A DNA stretch of 58,959 nucleotides from a virus. The notes below the pieces were generated by a model. The model saw only the letters and a list, made by a program, of their open reading frames with translations. It searched no databases and was not told the origin of the DNA. The stretch is taken from positions 1 through 58,959 of the IMG/VR virus record IMGVR_UViG_3300030103_000167; one strand, 5' to 3'. The number at the start of each line of letters is the position of its first letter. The first letter of the stretch is position 1. Position numbers and translations under genes: made by a program. This document shows, in pieces, positions 1 through 8,470 of the stretch.

Positions 1-1640
1 CTAGATAAAGAATTATCTCCTACTGCCACATTATTACTACCTGTAGTTATTGCATCACCTGCAACAGAACCTACAGCAGTGTTACGAGTTCCTGTAGTGT
101 TTGCTCTTAAAGCTCTGTATCCAACTCCTGTATTGTTAGAAGCAGTAGTATTGTTTTCTAAAGACTCAGAACCGACTGCTACATTGTTTGTACCTGAAGT
201 ATTTTCAAAAAGTGCTGCATACCCACAAGTTGTATTATCTGTACCTGTATTTTTAAATAAACTTTGTGAACCTATAGCTGTAACTTGGTTGGCTTGTGCT
301 GCACCTCCTGCTGCTTCAAAACCGACAGCAGTAACATTATTAGCTGTAGTATTATTATCAGCAGACCCAAAACCAACTGCTGTGTTTTGAGTACCTGTAG
401 TGTTTCCAGCTAAGGAACTACCACCAACTGCTGTATTAGAAGAACCTGTAGTGTTTGCACTTAATGATAATCTGCCAATAGCTGTATTGTTACTTGCTGT
501 GGTATTTGCATCTAAAGCATTAGCACCCATAGCAACATTAAACTGTCCTGTAGTATTGACACCCATAGCAAAAACACCAACTGCGGTATTGTTTCCAGCA
601 GTGGTATTAGCTTCTAATGCTCTCATTCCTAGTGCTGTATTTGAACCACCAGTCGTACAAGCTTCTAATGCTTCTGCACCAACAGCTACATTTTCAATTC
701 CTGTAGTATTTGCTACTAATGCTAAAGAGCCTATTCCAACATTTTGAGTACCTGTTGTGTTTGATAATAAAGCTGCATAACCTACTGCTGTGTTGGCATT
801 TGCAGTGGTGTTTGCTCCTAGTGCCTCTCTACCTATACCAACATTGTTTATACCTGTCGTATTATTTTCAAGTGCTAAAACACCCATAGCCACATTATCT
901 GTGCCTGTCGTATTGTCAAGTAATGCTTGAAAGCCAAAAGCTGTATTATTATTAGCTGTAGTGTTTGTTGATAATGCTTGATAACCAAAAGCTGTATGAT
1001 TAGAACCTGTAGTGTTAGCATCTAAGGCTTGTGCACCAACAACAGTATTTTTAGCTCCTTCGGTATTCACCAACATAGATTTTCTACCTAATGAAACATT
1101 ATTACTTGCTGTAGTATTAGCACTTAATGCTTGATAGCCTAAAGCAGTATTGTCTGTTCCTGTTGTATTAGCATCTAAGGATAATGAACCTACTGCGGTG
1201 TTTTCATCACCTGTGGTGTTTACTCTTAATGCATTTTTGCCAACTGCTGTGTTATCAGATGCAGTAGTATTAGATTCTAAGGCATTATGACCAAGACCTG
1301 TATTTTGTGAGCCTGTAGTATTAGCCCCTAAAGAATCTTTACCTATTGCTGTGTTTGTATTTCCTGTAGTGTTAGCATCTAAAGAAGCTGAACCGACTGC
1401 TGTATTGTTTGCACCTGTTGTGTTTGACAGTAAAGCTGTAAATCCAACCGCAGTGTTGCTTGATGCTGTCGTATTAGCTTCTAATGCAGCAAAACCAACA
1501 GCTACATTACTACTTCCTGTTGTTAAACCTTTTAAAGAATCAGCACCTATGCCTACATTATTATCTCCACTTGTTAATGCAGCAAATACAGTATCACCTA
1601 GACCTGTGTTATTAGTAGCAGCGTCTAATGTACCTGTACT
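1..1640 (-). repeat. ~30 degenerate 51-bp tandem repeats inside the fibre gene
   Basis: On the plus strand the pattern is a recurring CCTGTAGTGTT / GCTGTATT alternation with a 51-bp period. On the coding strand it gives the 17-residue unit NTTGxxNTAVGxxALxA. Copies differ at third positions and at the variable residues, so this is protein-selected repetition rather than recent slippage. Confidence 0.85.
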
Positions 1641-2144
1641 TGCGTTTTGACTTATTAAAATACTGTCCTCAAAGTTTGTTGTATCAGCTAGAATACCTAC
1701 GCCATTTATAGCACCTACATTTAAACTAGCAAAAGCGTCAACTATTGCTGCTCCTGAACCTGCTCCATCAGAATAAACTGCTTTTACATCTCCTGCTGGT
1801 ATAGTTACATTAGCACCACTACCTTGCGAAATAATTATATTTTGTGAACCGCTAGTGCCGTTTTCTATAAACCAAAGTTTAGATACTGTGTTTGGACCTA
1901 GTGTAATAGTACAAGCTGAATCAAGTGCACCTGTGTATTTTAAATAAATACTTCTTCCTTCGTCTGTTGCTCCGTCTGCTATTGTGGTTGTATGTGTGTC
2001 TGCATTTGTAGTAATAGCTTCTGTGCCAAAGCTAAATGCTTCAGCAATAAGTTCTAAATTAGTATTAGTGCTTGTTCCCCAAGTTCCTGATTCATCACCA
2101 GTTGCTATTTCTTTAAGCCTTAAATCGTTTGTATATGCTGCCAT
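1..2144 (-). CDS. Tail fibre/adhesin with ~30 tandem 17-residue repeats (3'-truncated at window edge)
   Basis: The frame opens at ATG 2144, 6 nt after a strong GGAGGA ribosome site, and stays open to the left edge, so the C-terminus is missing. The N-terminus (MAAYTNDLRLKEIATGDESG) resembles virion-attachment ends common in phage fibres. A beta-rich segment of about 180 residues follows. From about position 1650 to the edge lie about 30 copies of a 17-residue repeat of the form NTTGxxNTAVGxxALxA, encoded by degenerate 51-bp units. This is the Hep_Hag/YadA-head style found in trimeric adhesins and phage fibres. It probably binds the host receptor. Such proteins often end in an S74 self-cleaving chaperone, which is not in the visible part. 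The high repetition makes it a likely assembly break point. Confidence 0.85.
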   Translation of the reverse strand, partial: MAAYTNDLRLKEIATGDESGTWGTSTNTNLELIAEAFSFGTEAITTNADTHTTTIADGATDEGRSIYLKYTGALDSACTITLGPNTVSKLWFIENGTSGSQNIIISQGSGANVTIPAGDVKAVYSDGAGSGAAIVDAFASLNVGAINGVGILADTTNFEDSILISQNASTGTLDAATNNTGLGDTVFAALTSGDNNVGIGADSLKGLTTGSSNVAVGFAALEANTTASSNTAVGFTALLSNTTGANNTAVGSASLDANTTGNTNTAIGKDSLGANTTGSQNTGLGHNALESNTTASDNTAVGKNALRVNTTGDENTAVGSLSLDANTTGTDNTALGYQALSANTTASNNVSLGRKSMLVNTEGAKNTVVGAQALDANTTGSNHTAFGYQALSTNTTANNNTAFGFQALLDNTTGTDNVAMGVLALENNTTGINNVGIGREALGANTTANANTAVGYAALLSNTTGTQNVGIGSLALVANTTGIENVAVGAEALEACTTGGSNTALGMRALEANTTAGNNTAVGVFAMGVNTTGQFNVAMGANALDANTTASNNTAIGRLSLSANTTGSSNTAVGGSSLAGNTTGTQNTAVGFGSADNNTTANNVTAVGFEAAGGAAQANQVTAIGSQSLFKNTGTDNTTCGYAALFENTSGTNNVAVGSESLENNTTASNNTGVGYRALRANTTGTRNTAVGSVAGDAITTGSNNVAVGDNSLS

Positions 2145-2189
2145 TTCTTCCTCCGATTTGTTTGATTGTACACTATATTTTTGTAAATA

Positions 2190-3083
2190 TTAAGCAACTT
2201 CTTTCCAATTAGGTGTTTGCGTATCTGATACATCAGTATAGCTTGGTGTTTGGGTTGTTGTTACTCCTGAATAACCAGCTGTTTGAGCATCGTTTACTAA
2301 TCCCCAGATATTAACAATATTAGCTTCTGCCGTTGCACTTACTCCTGTAGGAACAATTATAGCTTTAGCCACAGTGCTAACAGAACCTAAACTTGTTGTC
2401 GCAGTAAAACCTGTAACAGCTATTGTATTAGATGATTTTTGTGTTACTGTGCCTAAACTTGAAGTGCCGCTTATACCTGTAACAGCTACATTTGCACCTG
2501 CTGTTACTGTTTCGTCACCTAAACTTGTTACTGAAGCTACAGCAGTAACACCTGTAACAGCGGCACCTGCAGTGATAGCATTTCCTAATGCAGAAGTACC
2601 CGTATTACCTGTTGGACTTATATTTGCATCTGCTGCAATACTTTCATCACCTAAAGTACCTGTACCAGCAACGCCTGTAGGTGAGATATTAGCTTCAGCT
2701 ATTATGCTCTCATTACCTAGTGTTCCTGTGGATGAAACTCCCGTGGGTGAAACGCTAGCCTTGGCTACTACACTTTCATTTCCTAGTGTTCCTGTTCCAG
2801 CAACACCTGTAGGTGAGATAACAGCAGTGCCCGTTACTGTTTCGTTACCTAAAGAAGAATTAGCACTTAAACCAGTAACACTTACATTAGCTTTAGCTAC
2901 AACTGTTTCGTTACCTAAAGTAGCAGTTCCCGATACACCTGTAAGTGTTATATTAGCTTCTGCAACAATAGAAACACTGTTTACAGAACCTGTAGCTGAT
3001 ACACCAGTTAATTCAACAGGTATAGACGTGCCCCAAGCACCATCGCCCCAAGCACCTCTGCCCCAGCCTGTTATATCAGCCAT
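2190..3083 (-). CDS. Repeat-containing tail/virion surface protein
   Basis: The protein has 297 residues. It starts with a Trp/Gly-rich stretch (GWGRGAWGDGAWGTS), then has about ten degenerate 22-residue repeats built around TGVxGTxxLGNExVxAxAxVxxTG, and ends with an aromatic QTPNW-type tail. No enzymatic motif is visible. The repeat architecture, the position directly upstream of the fibre gene and co-transcription with head-tail genes suggest a fibre, spike or surface-exposed structural protein. The Gly/Trp head resembles short N-termini I know from marine phage structural proteins, but I cannot assign a named family. Confidence 0.65.
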   Translation of the reverse strand: MADITGWGRGAWGDGAWGTSIPVELTGVSATGSVNSVSIVAEANITLTGVSGTATLGNETVVAKANVSVTGLSANSSLGNETVTGTAVISPTGVAGTGTLGNESVVAKASVSPTGVSSTGTLGNESIIAEANISPTGVAGTGTLGDESIAADANISPTGNTGTSALGNAITAGAAVTGVTAVASVTSLGDETVTAGANVAVTGISGTSSLGTVTQKSSNTIAVTGFTATTSLGSVSTVAKAIIVPTGVSATAEANIVNIWGLVNDAQTAGYSGVTTTQTPSYTDVSDTQTPNWKEVA

Positions 3084-3089
3084 AAGCTA

Positions 3090-3518
3090 CTAAGCTATTC
3101 TTATAATTGCGTTAGAAGCGTCTGCTGTTGGGAATTGAATAGTGAAATCACCTGCGGTTGAGGTTTTATCTCCACCAAAATCTAAAACACATACTGAAGG
3201 GTCTGAAGTTGCGGCTTCGTTATAAATTAATGCACCTCTTGCAGTAATTGTAGCTGTACTGAAAGTTAAATCATTAAAATCAGTTAAAGCTGTTGTTCCT
3301 GATGTTGTTGGGGTTACACTTGTTAAAAAAGCACCTTTAGCAGTATACCCAGTTCCACTCACCTCATTACTTGAAGTATATGCAGTAGTAGCCGCATCTA
3401 AAGAAGCACTGCTTGTATAAAGTGCTAATTTAAATTGGTCACTCGCTGCTGTAAAATTATGTGTACCAGTCATCAATTCTTTTTTAAATGAAGTACACAT
3501 CGCTTGTGTTATTGCCAT
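3090..3518 (-). CDS. Small structural protein, function unknown
   Basis: The protein has 142 residues rich in Thr, Ser and Ala with alternating hydrophobics, typical of a beta-sandwich virion protein. It lies 6 nt upstream of the repeat protein at 2190-3083 and overlaps the previous gene by 1 nt, inside the tail block. Several Cys residues occur but not in a zinc-finger pattern. A tail-associated or fibre-connector role fits the context. No specific family is recognised. Confidence 0.6.
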   Translation of the reverse strand: MAITQAMCTSFKKELMTGTHNFTAASDQFKLALYTSSASLDAATTAYTSSNEVSGTGYTAKGAFLTSVTPTTSGTTALTDFNDLTFSTATITARGALIYNEAATSDPSVCVLDFGGDKTSTAGDFTIQFPTADASNAIIRIA

Positions 3519-3808
3519 TATAGTCTCCTAATAATATTAGCCATTTCTTTATGACCTTGTTTTTCTAATAAACCTGCTACAGTTGCTCTGTCACTAGCAA
3601 TAGCTTGTTTTACATATAATAAAATAACTTGTTGGATAGTGTCTTTAAATGCTTCTGCTTGGGCTTTTACCATAGGGTCAGCATTATCACTTATACCAAT
3701 AAGTTTTTCTACTAATCTTTCTGTCCAATATTCAGGACTTAAACCTTTATTTTCTGTTGTTTGAACATTAACAGTACCTAATGTCGGTTTTACATCTACA
3801 CTAAACAT
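3518..3808 (-). CDS. Small hypothetical tail-block protein
   Basis: The protein has 96 residues: a polar N-terminus followed by a predicted helical C-terminal half (MVKAQAEAFKDTIQQVILLYVKQAIA). It overlaps the adaptor gene by 8 nt and the next gene by 1 nt, so translation is probably coupled. It may be a small tail-assembly helper. I recognise no family. Confidence 0.55.
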   Translation of the reverse strand: MFSVDVKPTLGTVNVQTTENKGLSPEYWTERLVEKLIGISDNADPMVKAQAEAFKDTIQQVILLYVKQAIASDRATVAGLLEKQGHKEMANIIRRL

Positions 3809-4466
3809 TTGGTGCTCCTACATTAAGTTTTACTTGATCGTTACGTGCTTCGTCTCTTAAATTTTTAAATTCACCCAAAACTTTTAATGTGCTAAGTGCT
3901 TCTTGATATTTAGTTTCGTATATAGATATAGCTTGTGGGTCAAGTTTCATAAAAACAGCTCCCTCTACTAAAGCACCAAATAATAAAGCATTAGGTGCAT
4001 TTTCCGATAACCAACTTTGTTCAGAATCACCAAGACTCGTTACAGAAGCAGGTCTGTAATAATAATGTAATTCCACACTAAAATTAGCGTTAGGAGTAGG
4101 AGCTACTATAAATGTATTATCATCAAACTGTGCATAGTAAAGGGGTTTGCCTGTTGTTGCTTCTTGTGGTGTGTAATCTCTTATAAACGAAACTTGTTTT
4201 AATAAAAGATATGAAAAGTTGTTACTAGAATCCTTTAAAGCTAAACTAAAAGTAGATAAATAATCAGTGGGTGTAGATAAATAAGTATTACCTGAGGTCA
4301 TTGTGCCACCTACATTTTTTCTAAATACAGGTAATTGAACACTTTTTAATATTCTTTCTTCAGCAGTTGTGATGAAATTATCTATATTATTAACAAAAGT
4401 TGTTTCTGTATTATCTAAATAATCTTGTATTGCTGTTTTTAATGTTGTTTTAGTAAATCCTGCCAT
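3801..4466 (-). CDS. Head-tail adaptor-like protein
   Basis: The protein has 221 residues. Its N-terminal helix (TTLKTAIQDYLDN) and helical C-terminal domain (EQSWLSENAPNALLFGALVEGAVFMKLD, then a charged helix) flank a beta-rich centre containing LPVFRKNVGG and YYYRPAS motifs. This helix-beta-helix layout is typical of podovirus head-tail adaptor proteins such as the SU10/P22 class that sit under the portal. It is one of two similar adaptor genes here, the other being at 4807-5478. The family call comes from layout and context, not from an alignment. Confidence 0.6.
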   Translation of the reverse strand: MAGFTKTTLKTAIQDYLDNTETTFVNNIDNFITTAEERILKSVQLPVFRKNVGGTMTSGNTYLSTPTDYLSTFSLALKDSSNNFSYLLLKQVSFIRDYTPQEATTGKPLYYAQFDDNTFIVAPTPNANFSVELHYYYRPASVTSLGDSEQSWLSENAPNALLFGALVEGAVFMKLDPQAISIYETKYQEALSTLKVLGEFKNLRDEARNDQVKLNVGAPNV

Positions 4467-4807
4467 TACGTAATACTCACTGTCACACTACCTATATTTG
4501 CTGTGCCATTGGTGCCCTCTAGTTTACTACCAATAGGGTCACTTTGAAAAGTCATTCCTGCGGCAGCTTGATTTGTTGTTTTAACTAAACCTAGTTGTGT
4601 TTGTGGTAAATCTACCTCAGGTCTAGGTTGGTGTAAGGCTTCAGCATCAGCAGATAGCGGTGGTGGGTTAAGTTGCGGATGTTTTACCTCAAAACACTCA
4701 TGACATACTTTAGAATTGTTCCATTCTTGTCTAGCTGTAGTATACCTGTATCTAAAACCACAAGTATCGCAAATAAAATAGGCGTATTTACCAGAAGCGT
4801 AAGACAT
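4466..4807 (-). CDS. Zinc-ribbon-containing structural-block protein
   Basis: The protein has 113 residues. The N-terminal part carries two Cys pairs (CDTCGFRYRY and CHEC), the layout of a small zinc ribbon. The C-terminal half is Pro/Gln/Thr-rich and probably extended. It overlaps both neighbours by 1 nt, between the two adaptor-like genes, so it belongs to the head-tail block. Its role is unknown; a zinc-stabilised connector is only a guess. Confidence 0.6.
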   Translation of the reverse strand: MSYASGKYAYFICDTCGFRYRYTTARQEWNNSKVCHECFEVKHPQLNPPPLSADAEALHQPRPEVDLPQTQLGLVKTTNQAAAGMTFQSDPIGSKLEGTNGTANIGSVTVSIT

Positions 4808-5478
4808 TAGATATATTGCCTTTTAGGAACAATTTTAAGTGGAGACCTATCTTCATCGTATTTAATAGCATTTAATAAATCTTGTTCATATTGTTGTTTG
4901 AGTATGGGTAACTTTTGCGTGTTCTTTTTTAAACATAAGTAATAAGCTAACCCAGAAGTTAAGCAAGGTAAAAATCTATTAGGAACATCTATATCTTGGT
5001 CTGAAGCGTCTATATCCTCTATTGTTCTCCAAACATAGTAAATGAGTTTGTCTGTCGAGTTCTCTGGTGTTGGGTATAAATGTATTACTGGTGTTGTTAG
5101 TCTTTCTAACCAATACTGCGTAGGTCTAGCTTCAGTCAGTTTATTAGGAATACCTACATATTCGTTTCTATCCATCCTACTAATTCTAAAATCAGTAATC
5201 ACATTATTAACAGTTTTCTCTATATATGCGTCTAGTATATCGATATCGAAAGAGTTTATGCTGTACTCATTAGTACCTTTAGTCAGTGTAATTTCGTTTT
5301 TAGCAACCTCCCACATCTGTATGCCTCTATTATTCCAATCAGCAAACATAATATTTAAAGAACGTCTAGCAGTTACTGCATCATAAGACGTACGAGCTTC
5401 CAAACCTGCAAGTTCGTACGCCTCCTCGATTGCGTTAGCTACATTAACTGAAAAAGCTCTTGTGCCTGACGTCGCCAT
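4807..5478 (-). CDS. P22 gp4-like tail accessory/adaptor protein
   Basis: The protein has 223 residues. It has an N-terminal helix pair (NVANAIEEAYELAGLEARTSYDAVTARRSLN), a central beta region with the motif TYWL/QYWLERLTTPVIHLYPTP, and a C-terminal helical segment with LPCLTSGLAYYLCLKK. This order matches tail accessory factors that form the first ring below the portal in P22-like phages. It lies between capsid genes and the second adaptor, where such proteins are normally encoded. Function: joins portal to tail after packaging. The assignment rests on family pattern. Confidence 0.65.
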   Translation of the reverse strand: MATSGTRAFSVNVANAIEEAYELAGLEARTSYDAVTARRSLNIMFADWNNRGIQMWEVAKNEITLTKGTNEYSINSFDIDILDAYIEKTVNNVITDFRISRMDRNEYVGIPNKLTEARPTQYWLERLTTPVIHLYPTPENSTDKLIYYVWRTIEDIDASDQDIDVPNRFLPCLTSGLAYYLCLKKNTQKLPILKQQYEQDLLNAIKYDEDRSPLKIVPKRQYI

Positions 5479-5479
5479 A

Positions 5480-5806
5480 TTAAGTGTAATAAGCTACGAA
5501 AAAATCACAATTAGCCAATACAACGTATGCACCAGTTCCAAACTTTACACCATCATTAGGTATATAGTGGTCGAAACTTTCATTAGCCGCTGAGCCAAAT
5601 TTAAAATGTATCAATAGTTTAGTGTCTGTATCACTTGTGCCATCGTATATTTTAATCTCGCCGTCTGCAGCACTTGCCTGTGCTTGTATGGATTGGATTC
5701 TAATAGGTCCTAGGTTAGTTGCAGTACCTGCATCTGCTCCAATAAAACCTTGTAGCTGTCCAGTTGAAGTCAAAGCCTTAGACGCTTTTACATCTGATGA
5801 ACTCAT
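5480..5806 (-). CDS. Small virion-like protein
   Basis: The protein has 108 residues, Ser/Ala/Gly-rich with beta character (IKIYDGTSDTDTKLLIHFKFG, GAYVVLANCDFFVAYYT). It lies 1 nt after the adaptor gene in transcript terms and 12 nt from the upstream capsid-block gene. Similar short proteins in tailed phages are head or tail decoration parts. No motif allows a firmer call. Confidence 0.55.
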   Translation of the reverse strand: MSSSDVKASKALTSTGQLQGFIGADAGTATNLGPIRIQSIQAQASAADGEIKIYDGTSDTDTKLLIHFKFGSAANESFDHYIPNDGVKFGTGAYVVLANCDFFVAYYT

Positions 5807-5818
5807 AGTGACCTCCTA

Positions 5819-6325
5819 TTATGCGTCAGCAAATGGTGTAACTAAAGTGCCTGAACCTAAAGTAATTCCTTCTACTGCATATTTTGCACTACCTACTGCA
5901 GTTACTTTAATAATACTACCTGCTAATCCGCCTTTAGTAGAACCGTTTAAAGTAATTACATCATTAGAAGCACCAGAAATAAATGTTTTACCAGTAGCGT
6001 TATTAACGCCTGTGTATAAACCACCTACGAATTTATCGGTTCCGTCAGTTAAAATATCCATATCTGTAGCAGCTGTTTCTACTACAAATAAGAAAGAAGC
6101 ACCTAAATTATTTAATTGATTTGGGTCGCTATTATCTCCAGGGTCAGTAGTAACAATACTTGGTAAAGTAAATTTACCATCAGCGTCATTACATGTTAAT
6201 ATTTTACCTGCGTGTGACTCAACTGTTAATGTAGTATCTGCTGTTAAACTAACAACTACTGCATTACCTGCCGATATAAACCCCGCCAAAGATTTAACGG
6301 GACCTGAGAATGTACTCTTTGCCAT
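5819..6325 (-). CDS. Putative capsid-associated beta-rich structural protein
   Basis: The protein has 168 residues and is almost wholly beta-like: a VVSLTADTTLTVESHAGKILTC stretch, then LPSIVTTDPGD, and a C-terminal VEGITLGSGTLVTPF. It is the first gene after the capsid terminator, preceded by AAGGAGA and a set of hairpins, so its level can be set separately from that of the capsid protein. A decoration or head-completion role is plausible but unproven. Confidence 0.55.
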   Translation of the reverse strand: MAKSTFSGPVKSLAGFISAGNAVVVSLTADTTLTVESHAGKILTCNDADGKFTLPSIVTTDPGDNSDPNQLNNLGASFLFVVETAATDMDILTDGTDKFVGGLYTGVNNATGKTFISGASNDVITLNGSTKGGLAGSIIKVTAVGSAKYAVEGITLGSGTLVTPFADA

Positions 6326-6343
6326 ATTAAGTTCTCCTTAATA

Positions 6344-6415
6344 AATCTATCGTCTTGGCTTGTCTGCTAGGTCAGTCGATAGATTGTTTATATTACCTAG
6401 AATCTTGTCATTCTA
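6344..6415 (-). promoter_or_regulatory. Two hairpins in the RNA between capsid gene and next gene
   Basis: The 9-bp arms AATCTATCG (6344-6352) and CGATAGATT (6377-6385) are perfect inverted repeats. A second hairpin has 6-bp arms, TAGAAT (6398-6403) and ATTCTA (6410-6415). Neither is followed by a T run on the minus strand. They are more likely RNA-processing or stability elements than terminators. Confidence 0.55.
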
Positions 6416-6427
6416 TATTATTCAAAA

Positions 6428-6456
6428 CAAAAAAGAAAGGGGACCGAAGTCCCCTT
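6428..6456 (-). terminator. Intrinsic terminator after the major capsid gene
   Basis: On the minus strand an 8-bp stem (AAGGGGAC / GTCCCCTT) closed by a TTCG tetraloop is followed by TTCTTTTTT. It starts 20 nt after the capsid stop codon. It probably limits read-through so that capsid mRNA outnumbers the tail messages. Confidence 0.9.
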
Positions 6457-6475
6457 AAAAAACAAGTTAGCTTGT

Positions 6476-7384
6476 TTATGCTCCAGGAGAGCCAAAAATA
6501 CCTCTCCAATCACTAAAACCAAAACTATAACGTTCTCTAGCTTTATATCTAACATTACCTGTTTCGAAATCACCTTCCATGCTTGTTTGCACTGGTGTTC
6601 TAACAAAATGTTTTAAGCCATTAGGTACGTCCGTTTTGATAAAGAATGCGTCTGTATCAGTCAGATAGTTGTTTACAACGTAACCTTGTGGGACCATACC
6701 CATGTTTCTGATTGCGTTGATATCATTATCTGATGTTTGCACACGTCCAGGAGACTCCATAAGTCTATCAGCTACAAATTGTAATGCTGGTGGAATTATG
6801 AGTTTTGTTGCTTGTGCGTTAATTTTCATGCCTCTTTCATCTTTGAAGTCAGAAATATCTATTAATGACTGCTCTAATGAAGTTTCATTTAAATCCGCTG
6901 CTGTTGACAATTCATTTCTTAAATCAATGTTGCCTACAGTAGGGTGGTCTGTCGCACACAGCTCTTTTCCGTCGCCTCCAACAAAGGATGAATTAAAAGC
7001 ATTGTTTAAAACATTAGCTGCTTTAACTTGCTTTGTAGTATTCATCGACCTTGCTAAAGCTCTTGTATATCTTGAAGAAAGAGTATCGTAGAGATTATCT
7101 TCGATAGCTTCTTCAGTCAATGCGAAAGCCAAGGCTATGGTTTCGTGTGTATATCTTGATGTAAACGATTCCTGTGCAGTATCATAGACTACGGCAGCAC
7201 CTTCACCTTTAATAGGTGCTTCACCAAAACCAGAAAGCATAACTTCTTCTTCAAAAGCTCTTTCAGAACTTTCTGTGTCGAAGATTTCTTCATGTTGGTT
7301 TTCGTATCTGTCGTATTCCAATCCAAAGAGAGCATGTAAGCCAGGAACAAGTTCTTTTACAAGTTGTGCTCTGTTAATTGCCAT
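6476..7384 (-). CDS. Major capsid protein (HK97-type, Mu gpT-like)
   Basis: The protein has 302 residues. Features matching HK97-fold major heads of the Mu gpT type are an N-terminal segment with Glu-rich ERAFEEEVMLSGFGEAP, the strand/helix pair SRYTHETIALAFALTEEAIEDNLYD (spine-helix-like), a C-terminal half with TKLIIPPALQFVADRLM, and an ending strand set (VRYKARERYSFGFSDWRGIFGSPGA). The gene lies after scaffold and decoration genes and is followed by a strong TTCG terminator, as expected for the most abundant virion protein. No protease gene was recognised, and there is no obvious N-terminal delta domain. Confidence 0.85.
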   Translation of the reverse strand: MAINRAQLVKELVPGLHALFGLEYDRYENQHEEIFDTESSERAFEEEVMLSGFGEAPIKGEGAAVVYDTAQESFTSRYTHETIALAFALTEEAIEDNLYDTLSSRYTRALARSMNTTKQVKAANVLNNAFNSSFVGGDGKELCATDHPTVGNIDLRNELSTAADLNETSLEQSLIDISDFKDERGMKINAQATKLIIPPALQFVADRLMESPGRVQTSDNDINAIRNMGMVPQGYVVNNYLTDTDAFFIKTDVPNGLKHFVRTPVQTSMEGDFETGNVRYKARERYSFGFSDWRGIFGSPGA

Positions 7385-7398
7385 TATCTACTCCTATA

Positions 7399-7938
7399 CT
7401 ATACTGCGAAAGTGTTTGTTGGGAACGTAAAGTAAGCTCTAGCATTAGCACCTATTGAATTACTAGGGTTTAATGCAAAGCCTACACACAAAGCTACACC
7501 ACTAGATGTTGTAGCTGTAACTCCTTCTTTTGATCTGCCAGTAACAGTGCTACCTGCAGTTGTTGAAAGAGTGTACTTGTCGCCGATGAAACTTACTGCA
7601 GGTGTACCTGCTGTAAATTGTGCCTCATATACAATTCCAGGGTCATTGTATACTAATGCAATAGCGTCATCAGTTCCTTGTGTTGCGGTTCCGCCTGTCC
7701 ACACTTTAGAAAACGTAGGTGTACCATCAGTTGCTGTGAAAAATACCCCGTAAAATACGCCTACTGGTGTTCCTGTCGCCGTGCCTTGAATTACATAACC
7801 ACTAGATAGGTTTACAACGTCTCCACTAAATATTGAAGCCGAAGTGCCACTAGCAATTCTCATTCTTGCAGGACGAATAACACCACCATACATATGATAC
7901 GCAGGGGTAAATCCATCAGGGGCGTTTGTATTTGCCAT
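7399..7938 (-). CDS. Putative head decoration/stabilising protein
   Basis: The protein has 179 residues, low in charge, rich in Gly, Thr and Ala and predicted to be all-beta (repeated TATGTPVGVFYGVFFTA-like strands, ending RAYFTFPTNTFAV). It lies 14 nt upstream of the capsid gene, a usual place for a capsid decoration protein. No sequence motif is diagnostic, so the call is from composition and gene order. Confidence 0.6.
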   Translation of the reverse strand: MANTNAPDGFTPAYHMYGGVIRPARMRIASGTSASIFSGDVVNLSSGYVIQGTATGTPVGVFYGVFFTATDGTPTFSKVWTGGTATQGTDDAIALVYNDPGIVYEAQFTAGTPAVSFIGDKYTLSTTAGSTVTGRSKEGVTATTSSGVALCVGFALNPSNSIGANARAYFTFPTNTFAV

Positions 7939-7970
7939 TTTTTACTCCTATGTTTTTATAGTTGTTAATA

Positions 7971-8468
7971 TTAATCGTCGGAATTATTCCTACTACCAAA
8001 TTCAACCTTAGAACTTCTTTTAATATCGCTTTGATTTAAAGGCATTCTAGGGTCGCTTTCTCGCATAAAGTTCTGGTCTACACCGTCGATTGCAGTTTTT
8101 GCCTGCTGCGTAAAATAATCATTTCTTGATTTTGCGGTTTCCTCAGGTACTTTAGCAAGTATTAGTCCTCCAACACCAATGACTCCTTTATTTCTTCCGT
8201 GGTCAATACTTGGGGCTTCGAAATCAGGATAATCTTCTGCTCTCACAGGTTCATAGCCTTCTCTAATACGTTTAGACATATTAGATTTATCATCGTTGCC
8301 TCTAGTTGCCTCACGAATCCACCTGAATTTATATCCAGGAGGTGGGGTGGGTGCATCCAACATGGATGGGGGTGTCCAAGGTTTACTGCGAGTTTGAGAG
8401 TCTCGTGTCTCTGCAGACCTAGAGTTTCTGTCTGTTACGACTTCTGTATGTTTCATATCATCTGTCAT
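7971..8468 (-). CDS. Hypothetical head-morphogenesis protein
   Basis: The protein has 165 residues, strongly polar and rich in Asp, Arg, Ser and Pro, with a PPGYKFRWIREATRGNDDKSNMSKRIREGYEPVRAEDYPDF core. That core resembles a short conserved segment often seen next to scaffold genes in marine phages. No catalytic motif is seen. The position, 2 nt after the scaffold-like gene and before the decoration and capsid genes, suggests a head assembly role. Confidence 0.55.
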   Translation of the reverse strand: MTDDMKHTEVVTDRNSRSAETRDSQTRSKPWTPPSMLDAPTPPPGYKFRWIREATRGNDDKSNMSKRIREGYEPVRAEDYPDFEAPSIDHGRNKGVIGVGGLILAKVPEETAKSRNDYFTQQAKTAIDGVDQNFMRESDPRMPLNQSDIKRSSKVEFGSRNNSDD

Positions 8469-8470
8469 CT

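Noticed and set aside
1-1640. Regular 51-bp repeats considered as a CRISPR array.
   Set aside because: Units are degenerate, directly adjoining without spacers, and in frame with a coding sequence.
1-1650. Plus-strand ORFs (for example 79-390, 400-747, 1351-1650) with periodic Val/Ala/Pro sequence.
   Set aside because: They are the antisense image of the 51-bp fibre repeats on the minus strand, which is open over 2.1 kb with a good start and ribosome site.
6418-6606. Short minus-strand ORF around the capsid terminator.
   Set aside because: It overlaps the capsid gene in another frame and its end lies over the terminator hairpin.
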